DNA of 52,401 bases from Thioalkalivibrio sp. (lineage in GTDB: Bacteria > Pseudomonadota > Gammaproteobacteria > Ectothiorhodospirales > Ectothiorhodospiraceae), in NCBI GenBank assembly GCA_007692435.1, contig RECA01000083.1, positions 1 to 52,401 on the forward strand. The letters run 5' to 3'. The stretch's first letter is position 1, and each line of letters starts with the position of its first letter. Of this stretch, positions 1-8,620 are shown piece after piece. A program made the position numbers and the translations under genes. The notes under the pieces were generated by a model, which worked only from the letters and a program-made list of their open reading frames with translations, made no database searches and had not been told where the DNA came from.

Positions 1-1026
1 CTAGCGACGCACGGAGACCTCCTGCTCGACCCGTATCGTGAAGTGCACGGGGTCCACGAGCGTGTAGAGGGGCGAGTCCGCGGGCGGATGGAACTCGAAG
101 CGCCCGTGCGCATCCAGCACCTCGTCCACGACGGTCACGCCCTGTTCGCGCCCGTCTGCCGTGCGGTCCATTGCGCCCGCCTCCACGGCAATGACCAGCA
201 CTCGCGTGCGCACCGTGACGTCGAAGCCCGGCGGGCGGGCCTGCGGCGTCGATTCGATCAGCAGGTATTGCGGATGCCCGACCCATTCATGCGCCAGCGT
301 GTAGGTCCGCGTCATCCCGCCGGCCGGAATCGCATCGATGGTGGTATGCAGCGAGAACTGGCCGTGGCGGTCGAAGCCAGTGCCGCCGCCGGGGGCTCCC
401 AGGGAAGCGAAGCTCGCGTGCACCAGATCCTGCACGTCGCCCGCCCCGGCAACCGCGTCCCCGGCCTGCTCCCAGGGCCCGCGGAAGCGGAAGAGAGGGT
501 CCTGCGCACACCCGGTCCCGCTTGCACCGCCCTCTCCCGCGTCGCCGCTGTCCGAGCCGTGGCCACAGGTATCCCCCTCCCTCGCAGCCGCGTCCGGCGA
601 CGGGCGGGTTACTCCCGGGTCATCGATCACCAGTTCCGTCCCGCCATCCGCCGGCCCCCGGTAGAGGAGCGTGTGCGAGACCTCCGGCGACAGGTTGATC
701 GAGGCCGACTCGTGCTCCCGAAACCGGGCGCGGACGACACAGTCGGACCAGATCCGCCCCGTCGTGTAATCCTTGCCGGACAGCGAGCCACCGCAACCCG
801 ACACGGAATCGATCTCGAAACCGTCATCGGGCAGGATCCGGAAGGAGGCGCGGCCTCCGCTGCTCACCCGCTTGACCCGCGGATCGATGTCGCCGCCGGG
901 TCCCGCGTCGGTGTCGACGACGTAGGTCCTGGTGCTCACGGACAGACTGAAGTCGCACCCCGCGAGCAGCGCCGGCGTCAGGGCGGCGAGCAGGGGCATC
1001 AGGATGCGCAGATACGGATGATTCAT
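1..1026 (-). CDS. Putative inner-membrane lipoprotein with InlB-like beta-repeat segment
   Basis: A 341-aa protein. I chose the ATG at 1026 because a clean lipoprotein signal follows it: a hydrophobic stretch, then the lipobox L21-A22-G23-C24. The residue after the lipidated Cys is Asp, which in enteric bacteria is the Lol-avoidance signal keeping lipoproteins in the inner membrane. Residues about 30-95 have the pattern of divergent InlB B-repeat/Gly-Cys beta modules (a GG-I-x-P strand, then PDDGFEIDSVSGCGG and a second Cys), suggesting one disulfide. The middle (about 140-175) is Gly/Asp/Ser-rich low complexity with two further cysteines. The C-terminal half looks beta-rich, with no motif I recognise. 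The stop codon is at the window edge, so the gene is complete. No strong ribosome site is visible. Function unknown. Confidence 0.7.
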   Translation of the reverse strand: MNHPYLRILMPLLAALTPALLAGCDFSLSVSTRTYVVDTDAGPGGDIDPRVKRVSSGGRASFRILPDDGFEIDSVSGCGGSLSGKDYTTGRIWSDCVVRARFREHESASINLSPEVSHTLLYRGPADGGTELVIDDPGVTRPSPDAAAREGDTCGHGSDSGDAGEGGASGTGCAQDPLFRFRGPWEQAGDAVAGAGDVQDLVHASFASLGAPGGGTGFDRHGQFSLHTTIDAIPAGGMTRTYTLAHEWVGHPQYLLIESTPQARPPGFDVTVRTRVLVIAVEAGAMDRTADGREQGVTVVDEVLDAHGRFEFHPPADSPLYTLVDPVHFTIRVEQEVSVRR

Positions 1027-1257
1027 GACCGGGGGCCGTGGGCAACTCGGGTTGAACGCGATCCGGACGACACGGCGGCGATGCCTTCGATGGGGCAGCT
1101 GCGCGGCAGTGCCGCCACAGGGTCCGCGTGGATTTACCCTACCACGCCCGCGCCTGCGGAGTCGGCGGGGAACGGCACGGCCGGGAACGAACGAAACCGG
1201 GCGCACAAACGGCACGGTCCGGCATGCGGCGTACAGGCGCCGGATCGTCGGAAGGAG

Positions 1258-1333
1258 TGGTGGCCAGGGACGGAATCGAACCGCCGACACGGGGATTTTC
1301 AATCCCCTGCTCTACCGACTGAGCTACCTGGCC
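1258..1333 (-). tRNA. tRNA-Phe (GAA)
   Basis: A full cloverleaf reads on the minus strand. The acceptor arms GGCCAGG and CCTGGCC pair perfectly, discriminator A and an encoded CCA follow, the D-arm contains TAGCTCAGTCGGTAGAGC, and the T-arm carries GGTTCGATTCC. The anticodon loop is TTGAAAA, giving anticodon GAA, phenylalanine. Length is 76 nt including CCA. It stands alone, with its own promoter just upstream and no other tRNA nearby. Confidence 0.97.
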
Positions 1334-1372
1334 GGAACTTCGGAGGGAGTCGCCCTTCGGGCGAAGCACGGT

Positions 1373-1401
1373 ATTAAACCGGCACCGTGGCCGGGCGTCA
1401 A
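1373..1401 (-). promoter_or_regulatory. Sigma-70 promoter of tRNA-Phe
   Basis: On the minus strand, TTGACG (1401-1396) and TTTAAT (1378-1373) are separated by 17 bp, close to the TTGACA/TATAAT consensus. The bases between the -10 and the tRNA 5' end are GC-rich, as expected for stringently controlled stable-RNA promoters. The tRNA begins 39 nt below the -10. Confidence 0.75.
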
Positions 1402-1414
1402 GCCGATCGCGCCA

Positions 1415-1517
1415 TGGAGTGCGGGAGCTTGCCCCCGCTTTCACCCGCTTGAGCTTGCTTCCGCGGCAGGAGGCAAGCCTCCTGCAGGGCAAAGCGGCGG
1501 CAAGCCACCGCACTCCA
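1415..1517. repeat. Complex palindromic intergenic element
   Basis: Outer arms TGGAGTGCGG (1415-1424) and CCGCACTCCA (1508-1517) are perfect reverse complements. Inside lies a perfect 9-bp hairpin, GCAGGAGGC-AA-GCCTCCTGC (1466-1485), plus smaller complementary pieces (AGCTTGC, GCAAGC). There is no coding content. The structure resembles REP/BIME-type dispersed elements. With the hairpin at 1591 it accounts for most of the 318-bp gene-free stretch between tRNA-Phe and yggX. Confidence 0.6.
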
Positions 1518-1590
1518 CAGGCTTGCGCTTTCCTCCCTCGGGGGGGGATGGCGCAGGGCCACGACAGTTAGAGTGAAGGCCGGGCAGTTC

Positions 1591-1620
1591 TCCCCTCCCC
1601 CAAGCGGGGGAGGGGGCTTT
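1591..1620. terminator. GC-rich hairpin downstream of yggX
   Basis: A 10-bp perfect stem, CCCCTCCCCC/GGGGGAGGGG, has the tetraloop AAGC. It lies 30-60 bp beyond the yggX stop. On the plus strand it is followed by CTTTCATT; on the minus strand, the direction yggX needs, there is no T-run. It may act as a weak terminator, an mRNA-end stabiliser, or simply be a dispersed repeat. Confidence 0.45.
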
Positions 1621-1651
1621 CATTGTCAGGGGTGGCGACTGGCCATCACGG

Positions 1652-1930
1652 TTAGCTGGCCTGGTTCGGGTCGACGTAGCCTTCCGGCTTCGTGGCGCCG
1701 CCCTCGAAGAAGAACTTCTCCATCTCTTCCTCGAGGAACTTGCGCGCCTTGGGCTCCATCGGGCTCAGCCGGTACTCGTTGATCAGCATGGTCTGGTGCT
1801 TCAGCCAGGCCTGCCAGGCCTCCTTCGAGACATTGGCAAAGATCTTCTTGCCCAGTTCGCCGGGGTAGGTCGGGTAGGCCAGACCCTCCGCCTCGCGGCC
1901 CAGGTACACGCAGTTTACGGTTCTCGCCAT
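1652..1930 (-). CDS. yggX: Fe(2+)-trafficking protein YggX
   Basis: A 92-aa protein matching the YggX family along its length. The N-terminus [17 protein letters not shown] carries the conserved Cys7. It continues with [10 protein letters not shown]-like and [20 protein letters not shown] segments typical of the family, ending with [12 protein letters not shown]. YggX is a small cytoplasmic protein that protects iron-sulfur clusters from oxidation and is thought to move ferrous iron. The start overlaps the end of mutY by 16 nt, so the two are probably translationally coupled. The same mutY-yggX pair occurs in enterics, and MutY is itself an iron-sulfur enzyme. Confidence 0.95.
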   Translation of the reverse strand: MARTVNCVYLGREAEGLAYPTYPGELGKKIFANVSKEAWQAWLKHQTMLINEYRLSPMEPKARKFLEEEMEKFFFEGGATKPEGYVDPNQAS

Positions 1931-2976
1931 TGGTCGGAATCCCCGTGCTCGATCAGAAGACGTTCGATGGGGGCCGGCAGGCCGACCCGCGTTGGAAGGC
2001 GCGAGTTATACCAGATCGCCTGTTCACCTTCCATGATCCCGCATGCCGCAGGCGGAAGCGCGAAGCGCAGGAGGCGCAGGTCGAGCCGATAATGGCTGAA
2101 GGCATGGCCGATGCGGTCGACCGGGGGCTCGATCTGCCGTGCACCGGGCCAGCGCGCGAGGATCCAGTCGCGCAGCTCTCCGGCCTTGTCGCGTTCGGGC
2201 AGGCTGTAGAGCCCACCCCAGATGCCGGACGCGGCGCGGCGTTCGAGGTAGACGCCCTCCGGCACCGACAGCAGGGCGGCCCAGCGCGTCCGCACCGGCA
2301 GCGCACGGACCGGCCGCGGGGTGGGCAGATCGGCGACCCGGCCCTCGGCGCGCGCAACGCAGTCCCCCGCGACCGGACACCGATGACACTCGGGGCGGCT
2401 GCGGGCACAGACCGTCGCGCCCAGATCCATGATCGCCTGGGTGTAATCGGCCATGCGCAGGCCGGGTACCCGCTCCTCGGCGACGGCCCACAGCCGCCGC
2501 TGCACCGCCGGGCTCCCCGGCCACCCATCGATGCCCGCGTGGCGCGCAAGCACGCGCCGTACGTTCCCGTCGAGGATCGCCTCCGGCTGTCCGAAGGCCT
2601 GCGCGAGGATGGCTGCGGCGGTGGAACGGCCGATCCCCGGGAGGGCCTCCAGCGCATCCCGTTCCGCGGGCAGTTCTCCGCCGTGGCATTCCAACAGCAG
2701 GCGTGCGGCCCGGTGCAGGTTGCGGGCGCGGGCGTAGTAGCCGAGACCCGACCAGAGGTGCAGGACCTCGTCGACGGGCGCATCCGCCAGCGCGCGGACG
2801 TCCGGGAAACGCGCCATGAAGGCCTGGAAATAGGGGATCACGGTCTCGGCGCGGGTCTGCTGCAGCATGATCTCCGAGACCCATACCCGGTAGGCGCTGC
2901 GCGGATGCTGCCAGGGCAGATCATGCCGGCCGTGGGCATCGAACCAGGCCAGCAGCCGGCGGGCGAAGCTGTTCAC
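1915..2976 (-). CDS. mutY: A/G-specific adenine DNA glycosylase MutY
   Basis: A 353-aa protein, close to the 350 aa of E. coli MutY. It removes adenine mispaired with 8-oxoguanine in base-excision repair. The catalytic Glu35 lies in SEIMLQQT, the helix-hairpin-helix is [13 protein letters not shown], and the catalytic Asp is in ILDGNVRRV. The [4Fe-4S] ligands follow the C-x6-C-x2-C-x5-C pattern in [17 protein letters not shown]. The C-terminal NUDIX-like domain that reads 8-oxoG is present. Its start overlaps the upstream SRPBCC gene by 4 nt (ATGA) and its end overlaps yggX. All key residues are intact. Confidence 0.97.
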   Translation of the reverse strand: MNSFARRLLAWFDAHGRHDLPWQHPRSAYRVWVSEIMLQQTRAETVIPYFQAFMARFPDVRALADAPVDEVLHLWSGLGYYARARNLHRAARLLLECHGGELPAERDALEALPGIGRSTAAAILAQAFGQPEAILDGNVRRVLARHAGIDGWPGSPAVQRRLWAVAEERVPGLRMADYTQAIMDLGATVCARSRPECHRCPVAGDCVARAEGRVADLPTPRPVRALPVRTRWAALLSVPEGVYLERRAASGIWGGLYSLPERDKAGELRDWILARWPGARQIEPPVDRIGHAFSHYRLDLRLLRFALPPAACGIMEGEQAIWYNSRLPTRVGLPAPIERLLIEHGDSDQWREP

Positions 2977-3569
2977 CGCACCTCCACCGCCATTGCCCGT
3001 GCCTCACCGAGCGCGAGCGCCGCCTCTTCGATGCGGCCGACGCTCTTCTCGAGTTCCGAGCGCACCCAGACGCGCACCAGCGCGGGCCCGAGCAGACGCG
3101 GCAAGGCGAAATCGGGCTCGAGGTAACCATAGAGCTGGAGGCGCGAACGCGCGTTGCCCCCTTCCTGTTCCTCGATCCGCCAGGCCATGTGCCCGCGGCG
3201 CACCCGGCTGAGTTCCGGCACGGTGATGCCCGAAGACCAGTGTCCCGGGATCGCCCGCACGTCGAAGACGTGATCCACTTCCCGGCACACGAACAGCACA
3301 CAGCCCCGCATCCGGGTGGCGATCCGTTCCACACCCTCTTCGACCTCGCCCAGCGACCGGCTCTCCACCACCAGCGGCAGGACGCGATCGAGCCTCGAGT
3401 AGTCGTGCAGGACTGCGTCGACCTGCGGGGGCGGCGCACCCACCACCGCGTCGAGGCGGAACTCCAGCCTCGAACCGTCGAAGCTGACGTCGATGTCGGG
3501 TTCGGCAACCGCTTCCGGCACCAGCACCCACAGGAGCAGCCAGGGCAGGAGCCACCCGCCAGGCGTCAT
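2973..3569 (-). CDS. Secreted SRPBCC/START-like domain protein
   Basis: A 198-aa protein with an N-terminal signal peptide (GGWLLPWLLLWVLVPEAVAEP, cleavage probably after AVA). The mature part looks like a SRPBCC/polyketide-cyclase fold: a vDAVLHDYSRLDRVLP-type helix-strand start, central strands, and a long C-terminal helix (ALVRVWVRSELEKSVGRIEE). Such folds bind hydrophobic ligands, but I cannot name one here. It overlaps the asmA stop by 4 nt and mutY by 4 nt, so it sits in a tightly coupled operon. An export or periplasmic location is predicted. Its link to AsmA, also envelope-associated, is inferred from position only. Confidence 0.75.
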   Translation of the reverse strand: MTPGGWLLPWLLLWVLVPEAVAEPDIDVSFDGSRLEFRLDAVVGAPPPQVDAVLHDYSRLDRVLPLVVESRSLGEVEEGVERIATRMRGCVLFVCREVDHVFDVRAIPGHWSSGITVPELSRVRRGHMAWRIEEQEGGNARSRLQLYGYLEPDFALPRLLGPALVRVWVRSELEKSVGRIEEAALALGEARAMAVEVR

Positions 3570-5800
3570 CGCAGGCGCAGGCTGTCGCCGAAACCGCGCC
3601 GCAGGCGGTCGATCTGGTCATCGAGGCGTCCGGATTCCCCGTTTCCGGGCTCGGGCGCCGCCTCCTGCTGATCGCCTTCCCCGCCGTCCAGGCCGAAGCG
3701 ATCCATCAGCCGCTCCTGCAGCCGTTCGCCCTCCCGCCGCAGGCGCTCGTCGACCCGCTCGCGCACCACGTCCTCGAGGTCGAGCCGGAAACGGGGCTCC
3801 TCGAAGGTTCCGGTGATGCGGATGGGCAGGTTCACGCCGCGCAGATCCTCGAGGCTGCGCCCGCCCTGCCCCTCGATGGTCGCCACCAGCGTCGTGTCGA
3901 GGCGGTAGTCCATCTCGCGTGCCGGAAGATCGGCAGACCCCCGGCCGGCCACGCGCAGCAGCGGTGAGCTGGCGGTCAGGTCGTCGTTGTGCACCACGCC
4001 GTCGCGAATCTGGAAGCTGCCGGCCAGTGCCGTGAAATCGGTCTGGTCGGGCTCGTCGTCGTCCTCCGGGGTCTCGCCCCGGAGCCGGGCCTCGGCATTG
4101 CGGATGATGCGCGCGACGTTGATGCCCCGCACCGCGCCGTCGCTGAAGCGCATCTCCCCGCTGCCGTTCAGGCGCTCCGTCAGCGCGTTCACGCTCGCCC
4201 CGTCGGTGCGAACGTCCAGGCCGAGGCTTCCGGTGCCGACCAGCCTCGACTCCTCCTCCAGCAAGGCCTCCAGCAGCGGGCCGATGGCCACCGATCGCAG
4301 ATCGATCACGGCCGTGTAGCCGGGCGCCTCGCCGCGCGCATCGACGGTGGCGCGGGCCTCCAGCCGGCCCTGGTAGCCGTTGCCGGTCAACGGCTCCACG
4401 CTCCACTCGCCGTCGCGGGCGCGCAGCGTCAGGTCGATGTCCTCGAGCGTCAGCCCGAACAGCTTCAGCCAGTCGAGCCGCAGGTGACCGTCCAGGTCGA
4501 AGGCGCGCATCAGCTCGACCGGCAGGTCGATCGGAATGTCCTCGGCCGGAAGATCCTCCACACCCGGCGCCTCCGGGGTACGGGCCCGTTCGACCTCTGG
4601 CGGAAGATACCGGTCGACGTCCAGGCGATCGCCGGAGAGGTCAAAGCGCACCAGCGGCCGAGCCCCGCTCAGATCCAGCTCGCCGTCACCGCGCAGGCTG
4701 GTGTCGTCCAGGGTGACGAGCACGGAGTTGATCTCCAGGCGGCTGGGACTTCCGGATGCCGAGACATCCAGTTCCATGCTTGTGAAGGCCTCGCGGTCGG
4801 TGGTCTGCGGGGCATCGAGGCCGAGGTTGTCGAACACTACCCGGGGGTTGAAGGTGTTGCTGCGCAGCTCGGCCTGCAGGGTCGGCGTGTCTTCGTCCAG
4901 GCCGCTGACCTCCAGACGACCGGTCAGATGCAGGTCGGAGAGATGGGCGGAGAGGCCCTCGACGCGGGCGACGGCGTCTGCCATGTCGAGCACGAGGTCG
5001 GTCTCGAGCCGGAAACTCACCTCCTGCTCCAGCGCCGGGTGGCGCAGATCCATGTCGGACCGGACCGCGCTCAGCGTGTAGCGCTCTGCCGCCAGGTCCA
5101 GATTCAGCCGCGCATCCAGACGCAGGTCCGCCTCGACCGGCGCCTCGTCCGCTTCCTCGATCCGCACCGACGCATCCAGGTCAAGCGGGGCCTCGATCCC
5201 GGGACGGAAATCCCGCAGCTGCAGGTTGACCGGATCCAGGAGCACGCGCGTATCGGCCTGCCGGTCGTCCCATTCGACCCTCAGGCCAGTCACCTCCAGA
5301 CCCGCGATCTGCAGTTGCTGCAGCGCGGTGCCCGGCGCCCCCTCCGGTCCGGAATTGCCCGGCGCGCTGTCCGGCTCCTCCGTGCCCGCGGCCTCCGCCC
5401 GCTCCAGCAGGTCATCCCAGTTGCTGCGGCCGTCCGTGTCCCGGGCCAGCCGCAGGGTGACCCCGTCGGCCTCGATGCGCTGCACCTCGAGTTCGCGGCG
5501 CAGCAGCGGCATCACGGCCACCGCGAGGTCGATCACCCGCAGTTCGGCGAACGGTTCCTCCCCGAATCCCTCCGCATTCGCCAGGCGTGCATCCTCGAGC
5601 CGCAGACCGAGCGAGGGAAACAGCGTGAGCTCGATGCTGCCGGCCAGGGTCAGCTCGCGACCGGTGGCATCGGCGACCTCTGCCTCGATCCGGTCCTTGT
5701 AGTCATTGGGGTCGAAGGTCACCACCAGATAGACGGCAACGATCACCACGAGCACCAGCAGTACGCCGAGCAGGCCCAGCAAACGCCCGATCCATTTCAT
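3566..5800 (-). CDS. AsmA family protein
   Basis: A 744-aa protein. I chose the ATG at 5800 because it gives MKWIGRLL followed by a single N-terminal membrane helix of about 25 Val/Leu-rich residues, and because it makes a 4-nt ATGA overlap with moaC. The next segment ([27 protein letters not shown]) is the hallmark AsmA N-terminus. The C-terminal part carries the AsmA C-terminal-domain signature ([19 protein letters not shown]) and ends in a charged tail. AsmA-like proteins are inner-membrane-anchored periplasmic beta-groove proteins implicated in phospholipid transport to the outer membrane. Expression from a moaC-led operon is inferred from the overlaps. Confidence 0.88.
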   Translation of the reverse strand: MKWIGRLLGLLGVLLVLVVIVAVYLVVTFDPNDYKDRIEAEVADATGRELTLAGSIELTLFPSLGLRLEDARLANAEGFGEEPFAELRVIDLAVAVMPLLRRELEVQRIEADGVTLRLARDTDGRSNWDDLLERAEAAGTEEPDSAPGNSGPEGAPGTALQQLQIAGLEVTGLRVEWDDRQADTRVLLDPVNLQLRDFRPGIEAPLDLDASVRIEEADEAPVEADLRLDARLNLDLAAERYTLSAVRSDMDLRHPALEQEVSFRLETDLVLDMADAVARVEGLSAHLSDLHLTGRLEVSGLDEDTPTLQAELRSNTFNPRVVFDNLGLDAPQTTDREAFTSMELDVSASGSPSRLEINSVLVTLDDTSLRGDGELDLSGARPLVRFDLSGDRLDVDRYLPPEVERARTPEAPGVEDLPAEDIPIDLPVELMRAFDLDGHLRLDWLKLFGLTLEDIDLTLRARDGEWSVEPLTGNGYQGRLEARATVDARGEAPGYTAVIDLRSVAIGPLLEALLEEESRLVGTGSLGLDVRTDGASVNALTERLNGSGEMRFSDGAVRGINVARIIRNAEARLRGETPEDDDEPDQTDFTALAGSFQIRDGVVHNDDLTASSPLLRVAGRGSADLPAREMDYRLDTTLVATIEGQGGRSLEDLRGVNLPIRITGTFEEPRFRLDLEDVVRERVDERLRREGERLQERLMDRFGLDGGEGDQQEAAPEPGNGESGRLDDQIDRLRRGFGDSLRLR

Positions 5801-6291
5801 TGCGATTCTCCCGTTGTTTCGGTTTCCGCGGTCCAGCTGCCGCTGCGTCCGCCGTGCTTCTCGAGGAGCCGGACGTCCTCGAGGCGCATCCCGCGGTCCA
5901 CCGCCTTGCACATGTCATAGACCGTCAGCAACGCCACGCTCACCGCGGTGAGCGCCTCCATCTCCACCCCGGTCTGACCCTGCACCTCGCAGGTGGCCCG
6001 GGCGCGCACGTGATCCTCTCCCGTTTCCAGTTCCAGCGCGACGCGCGTGAGTCCGATCGGGTGACAGAGCGGAATGAGGTCTCCGGTCCGCTTGGCCCCC
6101 ATGATGCCGGCGACCCGGGCCACGCCCAGCACGTCCCCCTTGCGGTGGTCGCCGGCACGGATGCGGGCTGCGGTGTCCGGGTGCATGCGGATGCGGCCCT
6201 CGGCCACCGCGACGCGATGGCTGACCGGCTTTGCGCCGACGTCCACCATATGGGCCTTTCCGGAGGCGTCAAAATGTGTGAGATCGTTCAT
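5797..6291 (-). CDS. moaC: Cyclic pyranopterin monophosphate synthase MoaC
   Basis: A 164-aa protein (E. coli MoaC 161 aa). It converts the MoaA product into cyclic pyranopterin monophosphate, the first stable molybdenum-cofactor intermediate. Family blocks are all visible: [19 protein letters not shown] at the N-terminus, [32 protein letters not shown], and [19 protein letters not shown]. It is divergent from moaD-moaE across a 47-bp gap and leads the leftward run into asmA with a 4-nt overlap. The cofactor made here would serve the SoeA molybdoenzyme at 20.4 kb (inference). Confidence 0.97.
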   Translation of the reverse strand: MNDLTHFDASGKAHMVDVGAKPVSHRVAVAEGRIRMHPDTAARIRAGDHRKGDVLGVARVAGIMGAKRTGDLIPLCHPIGLTRVALELETGEDHVRARATCEVQGQTGVEMEALTAVSVALLTVYDMCKAVDRGMRLEDVRLLEKHGGRSGSWTAETETTGESQ

Positions 6292-6338
6292 GACCGTATA
6301 ATGCGCGACAGACTTGATGATGTGTAGGGGCCGACAAG

Positions 6339-6569
6339 GTGACGATCACCGTCCAGTATTTTGCACGCCTGCGCGAGGATGTCGGGCGCGAGCGCGACGA
6401 GGTCGCGGCCATCGGGGAAGTGCAGACCGTGGGCGATCTCTGGCGCCACCTGCACGGCGACCCCCCCGTCCGCCTGATGGTGGCGGTCAACCAGGCCCAC
6501 GCGCGCCTGGACACCCCGGTCACCGACGGCGACGAGGTCGCCTTCTTCCCGCCGGTGACCGGGGGCTAG
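6339..6569 (+). CDS. moaD: Molybdopterin synthase sulfur-carrier subunit MoaD
   Basis: A 76-aa protein with a GTG start. It has the ubiquitin-like beta-grasp pattern ([12 protein letters not shown], then [14 protein letters not shown] and [14 protein letters not shown]) and ends in the obligatory Gly-Gly that is thiocarboxylated. MoaD donates sulfur to cyclic pyranopterin monophosphate in the MoaD2-MoaE2 molybdopterin synthase. It lies 5 bp before moaE, so the two subunits are made together. A TATAAT hexamer at 6297-6302 could be its -10, but I see no good -35. Confidence 0.96.
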   Translation: MTITVQYFARLREDVGRERDEVAAIGEVQTVGDLWRHLHGDPPVRLMVAVNQAHARLDTPVTDGDEVAFFPPVTGG

Positions 6570-6574
6570 GCTCC

Positions 6575-7012
6575 GTGGCGGTCCGGCTGTTCGACCAGCC
6601 CTTCGATCCCTGGGCCCTGGTGCAGGAGCGGGAACGCCGGCTCCCGCTGGAGAGGCTCGGCGCCTGCAGCGTGTTTGCCGGGCGCATGCGCGACTTCAAC
6701 GAGGACGAGGACGTCCGCGCGCTGTTCCTCGAACACTACCCGGGCATGACCGAACGCGAGCTGGAACGCATCGTCGCGGAGGCGGAGGCCCGCTGGCCCT
6801 CGATCACCTGCGAGGTCGCACACCGCGTGGGCGCGGTCGAGCCATCCGAGACCCTGGTGCTGGTCGCGGTCTGGTCCGCCCACCGCGTCGCCGCGCGCGA
6901 CGCCTGCTCCGAGATCCTCGAACGCCTCAAGCACGAGGCCCCCTTCTGGAAGCGCGAGCGGCTGGCAGACGGCACCGAACGCTGGGTGGAGGAGAACACG
7001 CCCGGTCGCTGA
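6575..7012 (+). CDS. moaE: Molybdopterin synthase catalytic subunit MoaE
   Basis: A 145-aa protein. I chose the GTG at 6575 because it is 5 bp after the moaD stop and gives VAVRLFDQPFDP, matching MoaE N-termini. Family signatures are VFAGRMRDFNEDEDVRALFLEHYPGM, with the HRVG strand, and HEAPFWKRE, which contains the active-site Lys. It is the large subunit of molybdopterin synthase, inserting the two dithiolene sulfurs. Length matches E. coli MoaE (150 aa). Confidence 0.96.
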   Translation: MAVRLFDQPFDPWALVQERERRLPLERLGACSVFAGRMRDFNEDEDVRALFLEHYPGMTERELERIVAEAEARWPSITCEVAHRVGAVEPSETLVLVAVWSAHRVAARDACSEILERLKHEAPFWKRERLADGTERWVEENTPGR

Positions 7013-7060
7013 GGGGTCCCGGCGCAAAGGTCGCGCGGGCATCGCGAGCCGGCTGCGCCC

Positions 7061-7951
7061 TCAGGGACGCAGGCGCGACCGCGGGCGGAAGCCGGAGGTC
7101 TTCGCCATCTCCTCGTACCACTGGCCCGCCTCCTCCGCGGACGGGACCTCGATCATCAGGCGGAGGTAGAGGTCGCCCGGCGTCTTGCCGGGAAGACCGC
7201 GACCCTTCAGCCGCATCACCCTGCCCGACTGAGTCCCCGGCGGGATCCGGAGACGCACCATGCCCTGGGGGGTCGGCGCATCGATGGCGGACCCGAGCGC
7301 AGCCTCCCAGGGCGTGATCGGCAGGTCCCGGTGCAGGTCCCTGCCCTCCAGGCGGTAGCGCTGGTCGGGACGGACGCGGATCTCCAGCAGCAGGTCGCCG
7401 GGCGTGCCCGAGCCCGCGCCGGGTTCGCCCTGGCCCCGCACACGCAGGCGCGTGCCATTGTGGGCGCCCGGCGGAATCCGGACGCGGCGGGACCCACCGG
7501 AGGCGCCATTCACCGTGACCTCGGTCCCGTGCAGGGCCTGGTCCAGGGTGATCTCCGCAACGCCGGTGCGATCCGCCCCGCGCATCCGGACGCCCGCGCC
7601 GCGGCGGCGCCCTCCCGCACGCCCACCGAAGAGCGAATCGAAGAAGTCCGAGAAGCCGTCGAAGCCCTGGCCACCGCCCCCGGGGGCGCCACGGCCGGCC
7701 CAGCCCGGCGGGGGCCGGAACTCCTGCCCGGCCCGCCAGTTCGCTCCGAGGCGATCATAGGCGCTGCGGCGCTCCGGATTGCCGAGCACCTCGTGTGCCT
7801 CGTTGATTTCCTTGAAGCGGGTCTCGGCGTCGGATTGGGCACTGACGTCGGGGTGATACTTGCGCGCCAGGCGCCGGTAGGCCTTCTTGATGTCGTCCTG
7901 ACTGGCCGAGCGCGACACGCCCAGAATCCTGTAGTAGTCCTTGAATTCCAT
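7061..7951 (-). CDS. cbpA: DnaJ-class co-chaperone, CbpA-like
   Basis: A 296-aa protein; the start at 7951 (MEFKDYYRILGV) is the canonical J-domain start. The J domain (about 1-68) contains the HPD tripeptide that stimulates DnaK. A Gly/Phe/Arg-rich linker follows (about 75-120), then two C-terminal client-binding beta domains. There is no zinc-finger CxxCxGxG repeat, which separates CbpA/DjlA-type proteins from DnaJ proper. It lies downstream of, and in the same orientation as, the Hsp20 gene, so this is a small chaperone cluster. Whether it also binds curved DNA as E. coli CbpA does cannot be judged here; no cbpM-like gene is adjacent. Confidence 0.92.
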   Translation of the reverse strand: MEFKDYYRILGVSRSASQDDIKKAYRRLARKYHPDVSAQSDAETRFKEINEAHEVLGNPERRSAYDRLGANWRAGQEFRPPPGWAGRGAPGGGGQGFDGFSDFFDSLFGGRAGGRRRGAGVRMRGADRTGVAEITLDQALHGTEVTVNGASGGSRRVRIPPGAHNGTRLRVRGQGEPGAGSGTPGDLLLEIRVRPDQRYRLEGRDLHRDLPITPWEAALGSAIDAPTPQGMVRLRIPPGTQSGRVMRLKGRGLPGKTPGDLYLRLMIEVPSAEEAGQWYEEMAKTSGFRPRSRLRP

Positions 7952-8024
7952 AGACGGTCCCGTCAGCCTGCTGCGTTCGACCAAACATCACCGCGTATAC
8001 GGCACCCTCAGGGCACCATACGCA

Positions 8025-8058
8025 CGGCGCACCGCCCGGTCATCCGGGCGATGCGCCG
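8025..8058 (-). terminator. Hairpin between hsp20 and cbpA-like gene
   Basis: Two 15-nt arms (8025-8039 and 8044-8058) pair with a single mismatch around a 4-nt loop. It lies 30 bp past the hsp20 stop in the transcript direction. No U-tract follows, so it may be a partial terminator or processing hairpin controlling the ratio of hsp20 to the downstream chaperone gene. Confidence 0.4.
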
Positions 8059-8087
8059 CTCAGAACGGATGCGGTGCCGTGGCCCGC

Positions 8088-8519
8088 TCAGCCCTCGACG
8101 GCGATCCGACGCGGCTGCACCTTCGCCTGCTTCGGAATCCTGACCTCGAGCACGCCGTTCTGGCAACGGGCGGAGATATTGTCGGAGTCCGCGGTATCCG
8201 GCAACGCGAAGCGCCGGAAGAAGCTGCCGCGCACCCGTTCCACCCGCTTGTAGCCTTCCCGCTCCTCCTGGCTCTCGTGCCTGCGCTCGCCACGGATGGT
8301 GAGCACGCCGTTCTCCATGTGCACCTCGATATCCTTCGGGTCCACACCCGGAAGATCGGCGTGCAGCACATAGCCATCGGTCTCCTCGCGGATGTCGACG
8401 GCGGGGCTCCAGTCGGCCGTGATCGCGGGTTCCTCGCGGTCACCGGACTCGTGCAGACGCTCGATCTCGCGGGAAAGCTGGTTGAGCAGGCTCCAGGGTT
8501 CGTAACGCATCAGGGTCAT
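8088..8519 (-). CDS. Small heat-shock protein, Hsp20/alpha-crystallin family
   Basis: A 143-aa protein. The ATG at 8519 has an excellent Shine-Dalgarno (GGAGGTGA) 5 nt upstream, deciding the start. The alpha-crystallin domain spans about 40-135: it begins PAVDIREETDGYVLHADLPG and ends with the conserved QNGVLEVRIPK (the A-x-x-x-n-GVL motif). It is an ATP-independent holdase that binds unfolding proteins as oligomers. A sigma-32-type promoter lies 42-69 bp upstream, consistent with heat induction. The CbpA-like co-chaperone follows it. Confidence 0.96.
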   Translation of the reverse strand: MTLMRYEPWSLLNQLSREIERLHESGDREEPAITADWSPAVDIREETDGYVLHADLPGVDPKDIEVHMENGVLTIRGERRHESQEEREGYKRVERVRGSFFRRFALPDTADSDNISARCQNGVLEVRIPKQAKVQPRRIAVEG

Positions 8520-8560
8520 GTCGTCACCTCCAGTATCGTGTCTGTTGACCTCTGCCAGAT

Positions 8561-8588
8561 ATCTGGGGATTGCGGAGGTGTTTTCAAG
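8561..8588 (-). promoter_or_regulatory. Sigma-32 (heat-shock) promoter of hsp20
   Basis: On the minus strand CTTGAAA (8588-8582) is followed after 13 bp by CCCCAGAT (8568-8561). This is close to the RpoH consensus CTTGAAA-N(11-16)-CCCCATNT. Transcription would start about 10 bp below, leaving a short leader before the strong ribosome site of hsp20. Confidence 0.75.
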
Positions 8589-8620
8589 CATCCGGCGGGT
8601 GCGTCATCGCGGCCCTGATG

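Noticed and set aside
3989-5920. 643-codon plus-strand open frame opposite asmA
   Set aside because: Mirror of the asmA coding sequence in a GC-rich genome; the product is Arg/Gln/Val-rich with no domain, while the opposite strand carries clear AsmA motifs and operon overlaps.
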